Shown here: piece by piece, positions 24,857 through 33,575 of the stretch
Numbering within the stretch: the first letter of the stretch is position 1
Layout of the letters: each line of letters opens with the position of its first letter
Assembly: GCA_022072025.1 (NCBI GenBank)
Contig: JAJVIP010000009.1
Span: 215,918-279,917 of the forward strand
Reading direction: 5' to 3'
Origin: Elusimicrobiota bacterium
Lineage (GTDB): Bacteria; Elusimicrobiota; Elusimicrobia; F11
Length of the DNA: 64,000 nucleotides
Notes under the pieces: model-generated
What the model was told of the DNA's origin: nothing
Database searches by the model: none
What the model saw: only the letters and a program-made list of their open reading frames with translations
Translations under genes and position numbers: made by a program

Positions 24857-27045
24857 GGCCTTTGATCCGCATCGCGTTTGTGATCGATTTTATTGAGGAT
24901 CACATGGGGGGAACTGAAAAACAACTTCTCGAAACCCTTAAAAGACTCGACCGAAAAATTTACCAACCGCTATTGATCTGTTTAACGAGTACGCCCTGGG
25001 TTGACTCGAATAAACATGAATTTTCTTGTCCGGTTGTGATTTTGGGGTATCGGGGATTTCTTAAAGGGAATTTTTTTTTGGTTCTCTCTAGGCTTAGAAA
25101 AGTTTTAAGAGAACACGATATCAACATTGTTCAAACTTTTTTTGAAGATTCGATTTTTCTTGTGTTTTTCGCTACCCGCCTCTTTTCGCCGAAACCTATT
25201 TTACTTGCCAGTAAACGAGATATTGGTCTTGGGAAAAATCAGCCGTGGTATCACCTCCTCTTTGGGATGATACGGCCCTATGTTTTGAGGCGTTTTAATG
25301 GCGTTGTGGCCAACAGTGAGCGGGTGAGGGTTCATGTAATAAAAGAAGATCGATTGGCTCCCACCTTAGTGCACACTATTTACAACGGCATTGATATCAA
25401 GGTAAGTGGGAGTCGAACCCCTGCCAATGCTTCGTCTTTACGAGTGGCTTTGGTGGCCAATTTCATTCCTATCAAAAGACATGAAGTGGCCCTTGAGGCT
25501 TTACTCAAATTAAAGAAGATCGCTCCCACTCTCAATATCCAACTTTATTTTTACGGAAAAGGACCCTCTCTTGAGGACATACGGAGTCGGGTGGAAAAGG
25601 AAGGACTTGAAAATCAGGTTCATTTTGAGGGCGCTGTGACAGATGTTTCTGCAAGGTTGGGTCAGATGGACGTGGGGCTTCTGTGTTCTGATCGAGAAGG
25701 ATTATCGAACTCCATCATGGAATATATGGTTCACGGGTTGCCCGTTGTGGCGACATCGGTTGGAGGAAACCCGGAGTTGGTTGATTCAACCAACGGATTT
25801 TTGGTTCCACCATCGGATCCCGAAGCCCTGGCCAAAGCCCTTTTGATCTTGGCTGAAAATCAGCCCCTTCGATTATCCATGGGGAAAAAATCCAGGGAAA
25901 AAATTGAAACCGAATTTTCATGGGAAAAAACATTGAAAAAAATGGAAAGCCTTTACAAGGAAACGCTCCGCTATCCCATCAATGAAAGAACATTCGCATG
26001 GGATCTGCGTTGGTGGGTTCGGTGGTTTTTAGCGGTTTTTCTCTATCGTTCGGGACTATTGGCTTTTCTGAACCTCCTTTGGCAAGGGAAAAACAGAACG
26101 TGGCTGCAAGTGATTACCTATCACGGTATTTCAAATCGCCCCAATTTCATCGAACTTTTTATGCCGCCGGCTCTTTTCTGGGAACAGATGCTTTTTTTGA
26201 AGAAAAAATTTCAATTGTTGACCATGACGGAAGTCTCGGATGTTATTGAAGGAAAGATCACTCTTCAAAAACCAGGTATCTGTATAACTTTGGATGATGG
26301 TTACGTCGATAACAAAACGGCCTTGATGCCATTGGCACGTGAAGAAAAGATTCCATTTATTGTTTATTTGTCCACTCATTCTATTGATACTCAACAACCA
26401 ACCTTAGCGGAGTATCTTCATCGAATTATAGAAGCCACTTCGAAATCAAGCTTGGACCTCACATCGGTAGGGTTGGGGTTAATTCCCTTGTCCTCATTTT
26501 TCGATCGAGCCGCAGCCATGAAAAAACTGGACCGTTATGGAAAAAAATTAGACGCGGGTTCCCGTGAAAAATTTATCGATGATGTTCTCTTCGCGGCTGG
26601 GCTTGATCGGTCCCATGAAACTTTTCAAAAAACGATGCTCGGTTGGGACGATGTTCGAGACCTTTCTCAGGCGGGTGTAAATTTTGGCGCCCATTCCGTC
26701 TCCCATCCCATAATGAGCCGGTTAAATGCAACAGAACAACTCAAAGAACTTCATGAGTCCAGGGAGCGAATTGAAAAAGAAATTAATCGACCGGTTGAAC
26801 ATTTCGCTTATCCCTATGGCGGTCGACAGAACGTGAATCCGGAACTTTTTGAAACCACAAAAAAAAGCGGATATCGAACCGCGGTGGTCCTTTATAAAAC
26901 ACCTTACACCCAAGACCAACTCTTCGCATTGGGACGCAGATTGATTACGATTCCTGTGGTGGCCGCTCCATGGGGGGCATTTTCACCTTCCCTTTTTTCA
27001 TGTGAATTGAGCGGGATATTCGATTTTATTTTTCTCCGAAAATAG
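24853..27045 (+). CDS. Fusion: GT4 glycosyltransferase + polysaccharide deacetylase (NodB/CE4)
   Basis: A 730-aa bifunctional protein. Residues 1 to about 370 are a GT4 enzyme (MGGTEKQLLETLKRLD, LRVALVANFIPIKRHEVALE, LCSDREGLSNSIMEYMVHGL). A hydrophobic stretch near 390-410 may be a membrane helix. Residues about 415-725 form a CE4 deacetylase: motif 1 TLDDGY (D481, D482), motif 2 HSVSH (H614, H618) and motif 3 FAYPYGGRQN. Metal-binding residues are intact, so it should be active. The start is ATG 24853, overlapping the upstream stop (ATGA). If the middle helix spans the membrane the two activities would lie on opposite faces; topology is unresolved. Confidence 0.82.
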   Translation: MRPLIRIAFVIDFIEDHMGGTEKQLLETLKRLDRKIYQPLLICLTSTPWVDSNKHEFSCPVVILGYRGFLKGNFFLVLSRLRKVLREHDINIVQTFFEDSIFLVFFATRLFSPKPILLASKRDIGLGKNQPWYHLLFGMIRPYVLRRFNGVVANSERVRVHVIKEDRLAPTLVHTIYNGIDIKVSGSRTPANASSLRVALVANFIPIKRHEVALEALLKLKKIAPTLNIQLYFYGKGPSLEDIRSRVEKEGLENQVHFEGAVTDVSARLGQMDVGLLCSDREGLSNSIMEYMVHGLPVVATSVGGNPELVDSTNGFLVPPSDPEALAKALLILAENQPLRLSMGKKSREKIETEFSWEKTLKKMESLYKETLRYPINERTFAWDLRWWVRWFLAVFLYRSGLLAFLNLLWQGKNRTWLQVITYHGISNRPNFIELFMPPALFWEQMLFLKKKFQLLTMTEVSDVIEGKITLQKPGICITLDDGYVDNKTALMPLAREEKIPFIVYLSTHSIDTQQPTLAEYLHRIIEATSKSSLDLTSVGLGLIPLSSFFDRAAAMKKLDRYGKKLDAGSREKFIDDVLFAAGLDRSHETFQKTMLGWDDVRDLSQAGVNFGAHSVSHPIMSRLNATEQLKELHESRERIEKEINRPVEHFAYPYGGRQNVNPELFETTKKSGYRTAVVLYKTPYTQDQLFALGRRLITIPVVAAPWGAFSPSLFSCELSGIFDFIFLRK

Positions 27046-27053
27046 GACCTTGC

Positions 27054-27905
27054 TTGAAAGAAAAACCTTCCCTCATAAACGCACTGACCATTGATATAGA
27101 AGATTATTTCATGGTGTCAGCGGTAGAAGATAAAATTTCCAAATCCGATTGGGTCAATTTTCCAAGCCGGGTGGAAGCCAATACGCGGTTGGTTTTGGAT
27201 TTGCTGAGGCAAGCCAATGTTCGGGGAACATTCTTTACGGTGGGGTGGGTGGCAGAACATCATCCGACCGTGGTTCGAATGATTGTAGAGCAAGGCCATG
27301 AGCTGGGCTGTCACGGTTATACCCATGAATTGGTTTATCGTCAGTCGCGAGATCAGTTCCGTGAGGATATTCGTCGATCCAAGCAGATTCTTGAAGACGT
27401 ATCGGGGCAAAAGGTCCAAGGGTATCGGGCTCCCAGCTTTTCCATCACGAAAGAATCTTTTTGGGCGTTTGAAATCCTTGAGGAGATTGGGTTTGAATAT
27501 GATTCGAGTTTACTCCCTGCCGCCCATGCCCGAGGAGGGGTGCGTGACGGGTCCATTTCGCGTTTTCCTCATCGTCGAGGGACTTTGGCAGAGTTTCCCA
27601 TGAGCACGGTCCGATTGTTTGGAAAATCATTTCCATTTTCCGGAGGGGGATATTTTCGTCTTTTTCCCTATTCTTTTACCCAGTGGGGATTTCAGTCCCT
27701 TAATCGCGCTGGACAACCCGGGGTGATCTATTTACACCCCTGGGAATTTGATTCCCATCAACCGCCCCTTCCGCTACGGACAATGGACCGATTTCGTCAT
27801 AATGTAAACATTCCTCAGACAACCAATAAATTTCGTCGTCTTCTCAAAGACTTTAAATTCCAACCCATGCGGGATGTTTTAAAAGGGTTGGAATTGCTTC
27901 GATAA
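27054..27905 (+). CDS. Polysaccharide deacetylase, DUF3473 / XrtA-associated type
   Basis: A 283-aa CE4 deacetylase of the subtype found in exosortase-linked EPS loci, recognisable by the start NALTIDIEDYFMVSAVE and the C-terminal DUF3473 block (SGGGYFRLFPYSFTQWGF, VIYLHPWEFDSHQP). The catalytic acidic residues D14 and D17 and the His pair H87/H91 (HGYTH) are present, as is GYRAPSFSIT. It would N-deacetylate the nascent polymer. The start is TTG 27054, with AGGA at 27044-27047 at good spacing; no ATG exists before residue 20. No exosortase is in the window. Confidence 0.84.
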   Translation: MKEKPSLINALTIDIEDYFMVSAVEDKISKSDWVNFPSRVEANTRLVLDLLRQANVRGTFFTVGWVAEHHPTVVRMIVEQGHELGCHGYTHELVYRQSRDQFREDIRRSKQILEDVSGQKVQGYRAPSFSITKESFWAFEILEEIGFEYDSSLLPAAHARGGVRDGSISRFPHRRGTLAEFPMSTVRLFGKSFPFSGGGYFRLFPYSFTQWGFQSLNRAGQPGVIYLHPWEFDSHQPPLPLRTMDRFRHNVNIPQTTNKFRRLLKDFKFQPMRDVLKGLELLR

Positions 27906-28272
27906 AATTCAAATACCCCCTCTGGTTCAACGGAACGGTGGCCGCAAGGAAAAATGCTGTCCCGCAAATGGGGAAAAACCCAATTTCACCCGATCCGACC
28001 TTTTTCAACAGTTTGGCGGATGCCACTCGAGTGAATTTGGTTTCGATCGATAGCAAACCCAAAAATCAAGGAACCGTCGTGTCATCATATAAGTGTGGGC
28101 TATTAAAAATTTGCCTTGAAGCGCGTCTTGGTGCCCTTGTGTTTTTCCCCTTTGGGTCTATGTCCATCAAGGGTTTCCATAAAAAGTAAACTCGCTCGTC
28201 GCTGGGAGCCAGGTCTGTTGGAGGCTCAACTGCTTTGTTACCAGTCAGCGAACTTTTTTTTAAGGAAACCCC
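27906..28272 (+). promoter_or_regulatory. 367-bp leader of acnA with a terminator-like compound hairpin
   Basis: There is no convincing gene here. An 83-codon GTG ORF (27938-28189) has no recognisable domain. The 3' part can fold into a compound hairpin: outer stem TCGCTG (28199-28204) with CAGCGA (28246-28251), inner stem GAGCC (28206-28210) with GGCTC (28223-28227). Two nt later comes a run of eight T (28254-28261), which abuts the acnA ribosome binding site AAGGA. This looks like an intrinsic terminator placed just before the start codon, so it may attenuate acnA or simply end the EPS transcript. The upstream part contains blocks such as GCTGTCCCGC that hint at structured RNA, without a firm family match. 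Confidence 0.5.
28199..28261 (+). terminator. Terminator-like hairpin plus T8 immediately before acnA
   Basis: Stem TCGCTG/CAGCGA encloses a 41-nt loop with its own GAGCC/GGCTC stem. The 3' side is followed after two nt by eight T residues. The T run ends one base before the AAGGA ribosome binding site of acnA (ATG 28273). The long loop makes the outer stem weaker than a classical terminator. Confidence 0.45.
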
Positions 28273-30942
28273 ATGGATTCGTTTAACTCTGAAAAAAAAA
28301 TAAAAGTTGGACAAAATGAATATGTCATTCGATCCCTCCCATCTCTCGTGGAGGGGAAAGTTGGACATGTTGATAAGTTGCCGTTTACGTTAAAAATTCT
28401 TCTTGAAAACCTCCTCCGCCAGGAAGACGGGATCAATGTCACCCAAGAGGACATCCAGGCCGTTGCCGCTTGGGATCCCACCCGTCAGAAGGATCTTGAA
28501 ATTTCTTTTATGCCCGCGCGTGTCATCCTTCAAGATTTTACGGGTGTCCCTTGCGTGGTGGATATGGCTTCGATGAGAGACGCGGTCGTTCAAATGGGGG
28601 GAGATCCTGAAAAAATCAACCCGCTGCAACAGGTTGATTTGGTCATTGACCACTCCGTACAGGTGGACCGGTATGGAAGCGCGGACTCTTTTAAAGAAAA
28701 CGTAAAAATTGAATATGAAAGAAATAAAGAGCGCTATTCATTTCTCAAGTGGGGGCAGAAATCGCTCAAAAATTTTCGTGTGGTTCCTCCAGGGACCGGA
28801 ATTGTTCACCAAGTGAATTTGGAATATCTGGGACAAGTGGTTTATTCTCTTGATAAGGCTGGACGAAGGGAGGCCTATCCGGATACGGTGATTGGAACCG
28901 ATTCGCACACCACCATGATCAATGGTTTGGGGATTGTGGGGTGGGGCGTGGGCGGTATTGAGGCGGAAGCGGCCATGTTGGGACAGCCAGTGTCGATGCT
29001 GATTCCCGAAGTGGTGGGCTTCAAACTCTTCGGAAAGTGTCCCGAGGGCACCACGGCCACTGACCTTGTTTTGGTGGTCACTCAAATGCTCCGAAAGAAA
29101 GGGGTGGTTGGAAAATTCGTTGAATTTTATGGAAAGGGCCTCAGCAACTTGACTCTTCCTGACCGCGCCACCCTGGCCAACATGGCGCCCGAATATGGGG
29201 CCACGGTTGGATTCTTTCCCGTAGATGAAGAAACGCTGACCTTTTTGAAATCGACGGGACGTTCTCAAGAAACGGTTGATTTGGTGAAAGCGTATGCCAC
29301 TCAGCAAGGATTGTTCCGAACTGATTCTACGCCTGATCCTCTGTATTCCGACAAACTTGAGCTTGATTTGTCCACGGTGATTCCCAGTGTGGCCGGCCCC
29401 AAACGGCCTCAAGATCGGGTGAGTCTCGCGGAAGCGAAGGCCTCTTTTGAAACAGCATTGCCGTCTCTGATGAAAAAAGGGCCTCACCCCACCCTTGCCT
29501 CTGGGGCGAGAGAGATGAACGGAGACTTAAAGGATGGGTCGATTGTCATTGCGGCGATTACGAGTTGCACCAATACGTCGAACCCCAGTGTGATGATCCA
29601 GGCGGGGCTTTTGGCCAAAAATGCTTGTGACAAGGGCCTCAAAACCAAACCGTGGGTCAAGACCAGTTTGGCGCCCGGGTCCAAAGTGGTGATGGGATAC
29701 CTTGAGAAGGCAGATGTTCTTCAATATTTAGAAAAACTGGGATTTTATTTGGTGGGTTATGGTTGCACCACGTGTATAGGGAATTCGGGGCCCTTGGATG
29801 AAATGATTGAAAAGTCCATTAAAGAGAATGAATTGGTGGTGGCGTCGGTTCTTTCCGGCAATCGAAATTTTGAAGGGCGCATTCATGCGTCCGTCCGGGC
29901 CAATTATCTCATGAGCCCTCCGCTTGTGGTGGCCTATGCTCTGGCCGGGAGTCTAAAGGTCAATTTGACCACGGAAGCATTGGGGCAAGGCAGAGACGGG
30001 AAACCGGTTTTCTTAAAAGATATTTGGCCCAACCAGAGGGAAGTTCAAGACGCGTTAAAAAATGTCAAACAAGAATTGTTTAAAAAAGAGTACGCGCATG
30101 TGTTTGAAGGAGACGATGTCTGGAAAACCATTTCCTTCCCCAAAAGCAACCGTTTTGATTGGGAGAAGGATTCCACCTATATTCGCCGCGCTGCGTTTCT
30201 AGAAAATTTGGCCGTCGCTCCCGCTCCCTTGGCGGATATTCGGGGGGCACGTGTGTTGGCTTCTTTGGGCGATTCGGTTACAACCGATCATATTTCCCCG
30301 GCGGGCTCCATTTCGGCGGAGAGTCCGGCGGGAAAATATCTATTGTCTCATGGAGTGCCCAAATCTGATTTCAATTCCTATGGGGCGCGGCGAGGCAATC
30401 ACGAAGTCATGGTTCGAGGAACCTTTGCCAACAATCGACTTAAAAATCAATTGGCTCCGGGAACCGAAGGGGGCGTGACGAAAAAATTTCCGGAAGGGAC
30501 GGTCATGAGCATTTATGATGCGGCCCTGGCTTACGCAAAGCAGAACACTCCGCTTATTATTCTGGCGGGAAAAGAATATGGCTCTGGTTCATCCCGAGAT
30601 TGGGCAGCCAAGGGAACCATGATGTTGGGCGTCAAAGCGGTCATCGCCGAAAGTTATGAGCGAATTCACCGCAGCAATCTGGTCATGATGGGGGTGTTGC
30701 CCCTGCAATTTCCCGATGGAAAAAATGCGGCCGGCTTGGACTTAAGCGGAGAAGAGGTTTTTGAAATCACGGGGGTGGCCGATTCACTCAAGCCGCTCAA
30801 AGTGTTGAAGGTTCGGGCCACTTTAAACGGTGTTATCAAAGAGTTTAATGCGCTGATGCGCATCGATACGCCAAAAGAAATTGAGTATTACCAGCATGGC
30901 GGGGTCCTTCCCTATGTGTTGCGCCGGTTGAAGGGAAAATAA
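28273..30942 (+). CDS. acnA: Aconitate hydratase A
   Basis: An 889-aa aconitase of the AcnA/IRP type, which interconverts citrate and isocitrate in the TCA cycle via a [4Fe-4S] cluster. The cluster cysteines are visible in ITSCTNTSNPSVM and GYGCTTCIGNSGPL. Other signatures are VIGTDSHTTMINGLGIVGWG and the swivel-domain segment YGSGSSRDWAAKGTMMLGVK, with HRSNLVMMGVLPL near the end. The length is normal. AAGGA at 28263-28267 is its ribosome binding site. It is a single-gene unit between the EPS locus and proA, preceded by a structured leader and followed by a repeat-bearing gap. Confidence 0.95.
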   Translation: MDSFNSEKKIKVGQNEYVIRSLPSLVEGKVGHVDKLPFTLKILLENLLRQEDGINVTQEDIQAVAAWDPTRQKDLEISFMPARVILQDFTGVPCVVDMASMRDAVVQMGGDPEKINPLQQVDLVIDHSVQVDRYGSADSFKENVKIEYERNKERYSFLKWGQKSLKNFRVVPPGTGIVHQVNLEYLGQVVYSLDKAGRREAYPDTVIGTDSHTTMINGLGIVGWGVGGIEAEAAMLGQPVSMLIPEVVGFKLFGKCPEGTTATDLVLVVTQMLRKKGVVGKFVEFYGKGLSNLTLPDRATLANMAPEYGATVGFFPVDEETLTFLKSTGRSQETVDLVKAYATQQGLFRTDSTPDPLYSDKLELDLSTVIPSVAGPKRPQDRVSLAEAKASFETALPSLMKKGPHPTLASGAREMNGDLKDGSIVIAAITSCTNTSNPSVMIQAGLLAKNACDKGLKTKPWVKTSLAPGSKVVMGYLEKADVLQYLEKLGFYLVGYGCTTCIGNSGPLDEMIEKSIKENELVVASVLSGNRNFEGRIHASVRANYLMSPPLVVAYALAGSLKVNLTTEALGQGRDGKPVFLKDIWPNQREVQDALKNVKQELFKKEYAHVFEGDDVWKTISFPKSNRFDWEKDSTYIRRAAFLENLAVAPAPLADIRGARVLASLGDSVTTDHISPAGSISAESPAGKYLLSHGVPKSDFNSYGARRGNHEVMVRGTFANNRLKNQLAPGTEGGVTKKFPEGTVMSIYDAALAYAKQNTPLIILAGKEYGSGSSRDWAAKGTMMLGVKAVIAESYERIHRSNLVMMGVLPLQFPDGKNAAGLDLSGEEVFEITGVADSLKPLKVLKVRATLNGVIKEFNALMRIDTPKEIEYYQHGGVLPYVLRRLKGK

Positions 30943-30998
30943 TTTATATGAGGACTGCGCAATTTCTTGTTTTTTGTCGAAGAAAATCAAAGTTTAAT

Positions 30999-31083
30999 GT
31001 CATCCCGAGGTCGCCGTGGCGACCGAGGGATCCCTACAGGATTTTTAATCCTATAGAGATTCTTCACTGCGTTCAGAATGACA
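30999..31083. repeat. Dispersed repeat, family B copy 1
   Basis: This occupies most of the 169-bp gap between acnA and proA, which has no gene. The element begins GTCATCCCGAGG and ends TTCAGAATGAC, so its termini are imperfect inverted repeats. Inside are short palindromes (TCGCCGTGGCGA, GAGGGATCC) and an AT-rich centre (AGGATTTTTAATCCT). The same element occurs inverted at 58706-58783. It is probably a REP/MITE-like mobile repeat. Confidence 0.75.
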
Positions 31084-31111
31084 CACTGTTCAGTTATGGA
31101 GAATCCACGTT

Positions 31112-32392
31112 ATGAATGAAATGAAGACTGATGTTGATTCTTTAACAGCTCAAGTGACGGCCATGGCTCAAGAAGCTCGGGCCGCCTCCAGGCTTTTGGC
31201 CACTTTGAGAACCGAAACCAAAAACAAGGCGCTTGAGGCCATGGCGCATGCTTTGCTTGCATCTGAAACGGACATCATCAAAGAAAACGCTAAAGATTTG
31301 GCGGCGGCTGAAAAGGCTGGCGTGGGCAAGTCCCTCTTGGACCGTCTGGCCCTCACCGATGAACGCGTTCAAGCGATGGCCAAGGGGCTCCAAGAAATGG
31401 CGCGTTTGCCGGATCCCTTGGAAGAAGTGCTGCGGAGCTGGACTCGTCCCAATGGGCTCAAGATACGTCAGGTTCGGGTTCCGTTGGGAGTCATTGGCAT
31501 GATCTATGAAGCGCGTCCCAACGTGACGGCCGAAGCGGCGGGGCTCTGTTTAAAATCGGGGAATGCGGTTATTTTAAGAGGCGGGTCCGAAGCGTTTCAC
31601 TCCAATAAGAAAATTGTTTCATTGATTTCCGAGGCGGCCCTCAAGGCCGGTGTTCCGGCTCATGCCATCCAAATGCTTCCGCCCCAAGATCGGCGAAGTA
31701 CGAGGATATTAACTCAGCTTCATGGGCAAGTGGACCTTATCATCGCACGGGGCAGCGAAGAAATGATCGCGGATGTTTCATCTCACTCCCGTGTTCCGGT
31801 GTTGGGACATGGAAAAGGGGTTTGCCATGTCTACATTGATAAGGCGGCCGATATGGAGAAGGCAGTGAATATCGCCTTCAATTCAAAAGTTCAGCGGCCG
31901 GGAGTTTGCAATGCGATGGAGTCCTTGCTCATCCATGAGCAAATGATGTGGGATATTCTTCCCAAAATTTCCGGAAAATATATCAAGGCGGGTGTGGAAA
32001 TGCGCGGTGATGATCGCGTCGTGGGCCTTATCCCACAAGCCAAGCCGGCCAGTCCGCGGGATTGGGGGACTGAATATCACGACAAAATTGTTTCCATGAA
32101 AGTCGTGGACAGCTTGGAAGAAGCCATAGAACATATCAACAGGTATGGATCAGGCCATACCGATAGCATTGTGACGGAAGACAAGCAGGCCTCCGAAAAG
32201 TTTGAACGGGAAGTCGATTCCTCCTGTGTGATGGTGAACGCCTCCACCCGGCTTCATGATGGAGGTGTGTTTGGGTTCGGGTCCGAAATCGGAATTTCGA
32301 CTCAGAAACTGCATGCCCGTGGAACCATGGGCTTGCGTGAACTGACCAGCACGAAATACATCGTCGAAGGCGATGGTCAAATTCGCGAATAA
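31112..32392 (+). CDS. proA: Gamma-glutamyl phosphate reductase
   Basis: A 426-aa enzyme of proline biosynthesis. It reduces glutamyl-5-phosphate to the semialdehyde with NADPH in the cytoplasm. Visible signatures are IRQVRVPLGVIGMIYEARPN, the catalytic cysteine in QRPGVCNAMESLLIH, and the C-terminal FGFGSEIGISTQKLHARGTM block. Length fits the family (about 415-430). ATG 31112 is used; ATG 31121 in the same frame is also possible. proB is not in the window. nadD follows after 18 nt, so the two are probably co-transcribed. Confidence 0.95.
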   Translation: MNEMKTDVDSLTAQVTAMAQEARAASRLLATLRTETKNKALEAMAHALLASETDIIKENAKDLAAAEKAGVGKSLLDRLALTDERVQAMAKGLQEMARLPDPLEEVLRSWTRPNGLKIRQVRVPLGVIGMIYEARPNVTAEAAGLCLKSGNAVILRGGSEAFHSNKKIVSLISEAALKAGVPAHAIQMLPPQDRRSTRILTQLHGQVDLIIARGSEEMIADVSSHSRVPVLGHGKGVCHVYIDKAADMEKAVNIAFNSKVQRPGVCNAMESLLIHEQMMWDILPKISGKYIKAGVEMRGDDRVVGLIPQAKPASPRDWGTEYHDKIVSMKVVDSLEEAIEHINRYGSGHTDSIVTEDKQASEKFEREVDSSCVMVNASTRLHDGGVFGFGSEIGISTQKLHARGTMGLRELTSTKYIVEGDGQIRE

Positions 32393-32410
32393 AAAAAGTT
32401 CATTGCGGAT

Positions 32411-32998
32411 ATGAAGAGGCGACAAAAAATCGGTCTTTTGGGCGGCACTTTTGACCCTGTTCACCAGGGACATTTGGCTTTGGCCAAAGCGGCCTTAAAA
32501 CAATTGGAGTTGGATCTCGTTTATTTGGTGTTGTCGCCCCGTTCTCCGTTTAAGTTGGATCACAATCTCACTCCCGTTCAATTGCGCGCCGCCATGTTGA
32601 AATTGGCCTTGAAAGACCAGGAAAAAATCCAGCTGGGGGAGTGGGAAATAAATAGGCCTGGGCCCAGTTATTCGGTGACCACGCTCTCCACCTATAAAAA
32701 GATGAACCCCACGCACGATCTTTTTCTGATATTGGGCTCGGACGCGCTGGCTTCGTTCTCAAAGTGGAAATCTCACAACCATATCCTCAGGTTGGCGACC
32801 TTGGTGGTGGGTCGAAGGCCAGGAACTTCTTTAGAGATGAGCGGCGTGATTGGGCAAATATTTTTTCTGAAAGGAATGTTTCCGGAAATATCCTCAAGCC
32901 GAATTCGCCAGGATTTGGCGACGCATAAAAAACCGCAGGGTCTTCCCGTGACTGTAGAACGGTTCATTCGGGCTCACCAGCTCTATGGGAAAAAATAA
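32411..32998 (+). CDS. nadD: Nicotinate-nucleotide adenylyltransferase
   Basis: A 195-aa NAD-biosynthesis enzyme that adenylylates nicotinate mononucleotide. The nucleotidyltransferase motif GGTFDPVHQGHLALA (GTFDPxHxGH) is at the N-terminus and the ISSSxxR-type motif is present as ISSSRIRQDL. The middle LILGSDALASFSKWK block is also typical. It overlaps yqeK by 14 nt. The nadD-yqeK pairing, with rsfS a little downstream, is a widely conserved order. Confidence 0.94.
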   Translation: MKRRQKIGLLGGTFDPVHQGHLALAKAALKQLELDLVYLVLSPRSPFKLDHNLTPVQLRAAMLKLALKDQEKIQLGEWEINRPGPSYSVTTLSTYKKMNPTHDLFLILGSDALASFSKWKSHNHILRLATLVVGRRPGTSLEMSGVIGQIFFLKGMFPEISSSRIRQDLATHKKPQGLPVTVERFIRAHQLYGKK

Positions 32999-33575
32999 CA
33001 AGGCTCTATTTCAAAAATTATCCCGAAAACTGATGGACCGACAGTCCGCATCCCGGTATCGGCATTCCCTCAGTGTGGCGGAGTGGGCCGCTCAATTGGG
33101 ACGGGCTCACGGCTGGTCGGTCGAGCGAGCGCGTCTGGCGGGTTTGCTTCATGATTACGCGAAGGAATGGTCTCCTAAAAAACTAAAGAAATATGTCAAG
33201 AAACGTCGATTGTCCATTCCCAACCTTTCTTTTATTTTGAAGACCTCTCCCAATATGTTGCACGCCTATGTAAGCGCGGAGGTGGCCAAACAAAAAAAAT
33301 GGATCACGAACAAAAAAGATCTTCGGGCCATTTCTTCCCACACATTGGGGCGGAAAAAAATGGGACTTGAAGAAAAAATCCTTTTCGTGGCCGACTTCTC
33401 GGCCCCCGGACGGGCCTATTCCTCCGCGGCAATGATCCGGAAAATCGCCATAAAAAATTTGGAGCAAGGTTTTCGGGAAACACTGGCGCGAAAGATTGGC
33501 TGGCATTTGCTCAAGTCCAAACCTCTTCATCCTTTGGTTATCCAAGTGTGGAATCAAGTTGTGGGGGGATGTTAA
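32985..33575 (+). CDS. yqeK: HD-domain phosphohydrolase, YqeK family
   Basis: A 196-aa HD protein. The N-terminal RYRHSLSVAEWAAQLG and GLLHDYAKEWSPKK supply the His and His-Asp metal ligands; the later ISSHTLGRKKMGLEEKILFVADF segment supplies the remaining ones. YqeK hydrolyses Ap4A symmetrically to ADP and helps limit this alarmone. The start ATG lies 14 nt inside nadD, which suggests translational coupling. The last codons overlap the next gene if that gene starts at ATG 33569. Confidence 0.88.
   Translation: MGKNNKALFQKLSRKLMDRQSASRYRHSLSVAEWAAQLGRAHGWSVERARLAGLLHDYAKEWSPKKLKKYVKKRRLSIPNLSFILKTSPNMLHAYVSAEVAKQKKWITNKKDLRAISSHTLGRKKMGLEEKILFVADFSAPGRAYSSAAMIRKIAIKNLEQGFRETLARKIGWHLLKSKPLHPLVIQVWNQVVGGC

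Noticed and set aside
27938..28189. 83-codon GTG ORF upstream of acnA
   Set aside because: No recognisable domain, no ribosome binding site, and the region contains leader-like structure. Treated as non-coding.
27920..28250. Possible cobalamin riboswitch before acnA
   Set aside because: GGTGG, GCTGTCCCGC, GCCACT and AGCCAGG-like blocks occur in the right order, but spacing is too long (about 180 nt between the last two) and the downstream gene is not B12-related. A cmsearch with RF00174 would decide.
28738..29487. Long antisense ORF (249 codons) within acnA
   Set aside because: It mirrors the acnA codons; no domain, no ribosome binding site.
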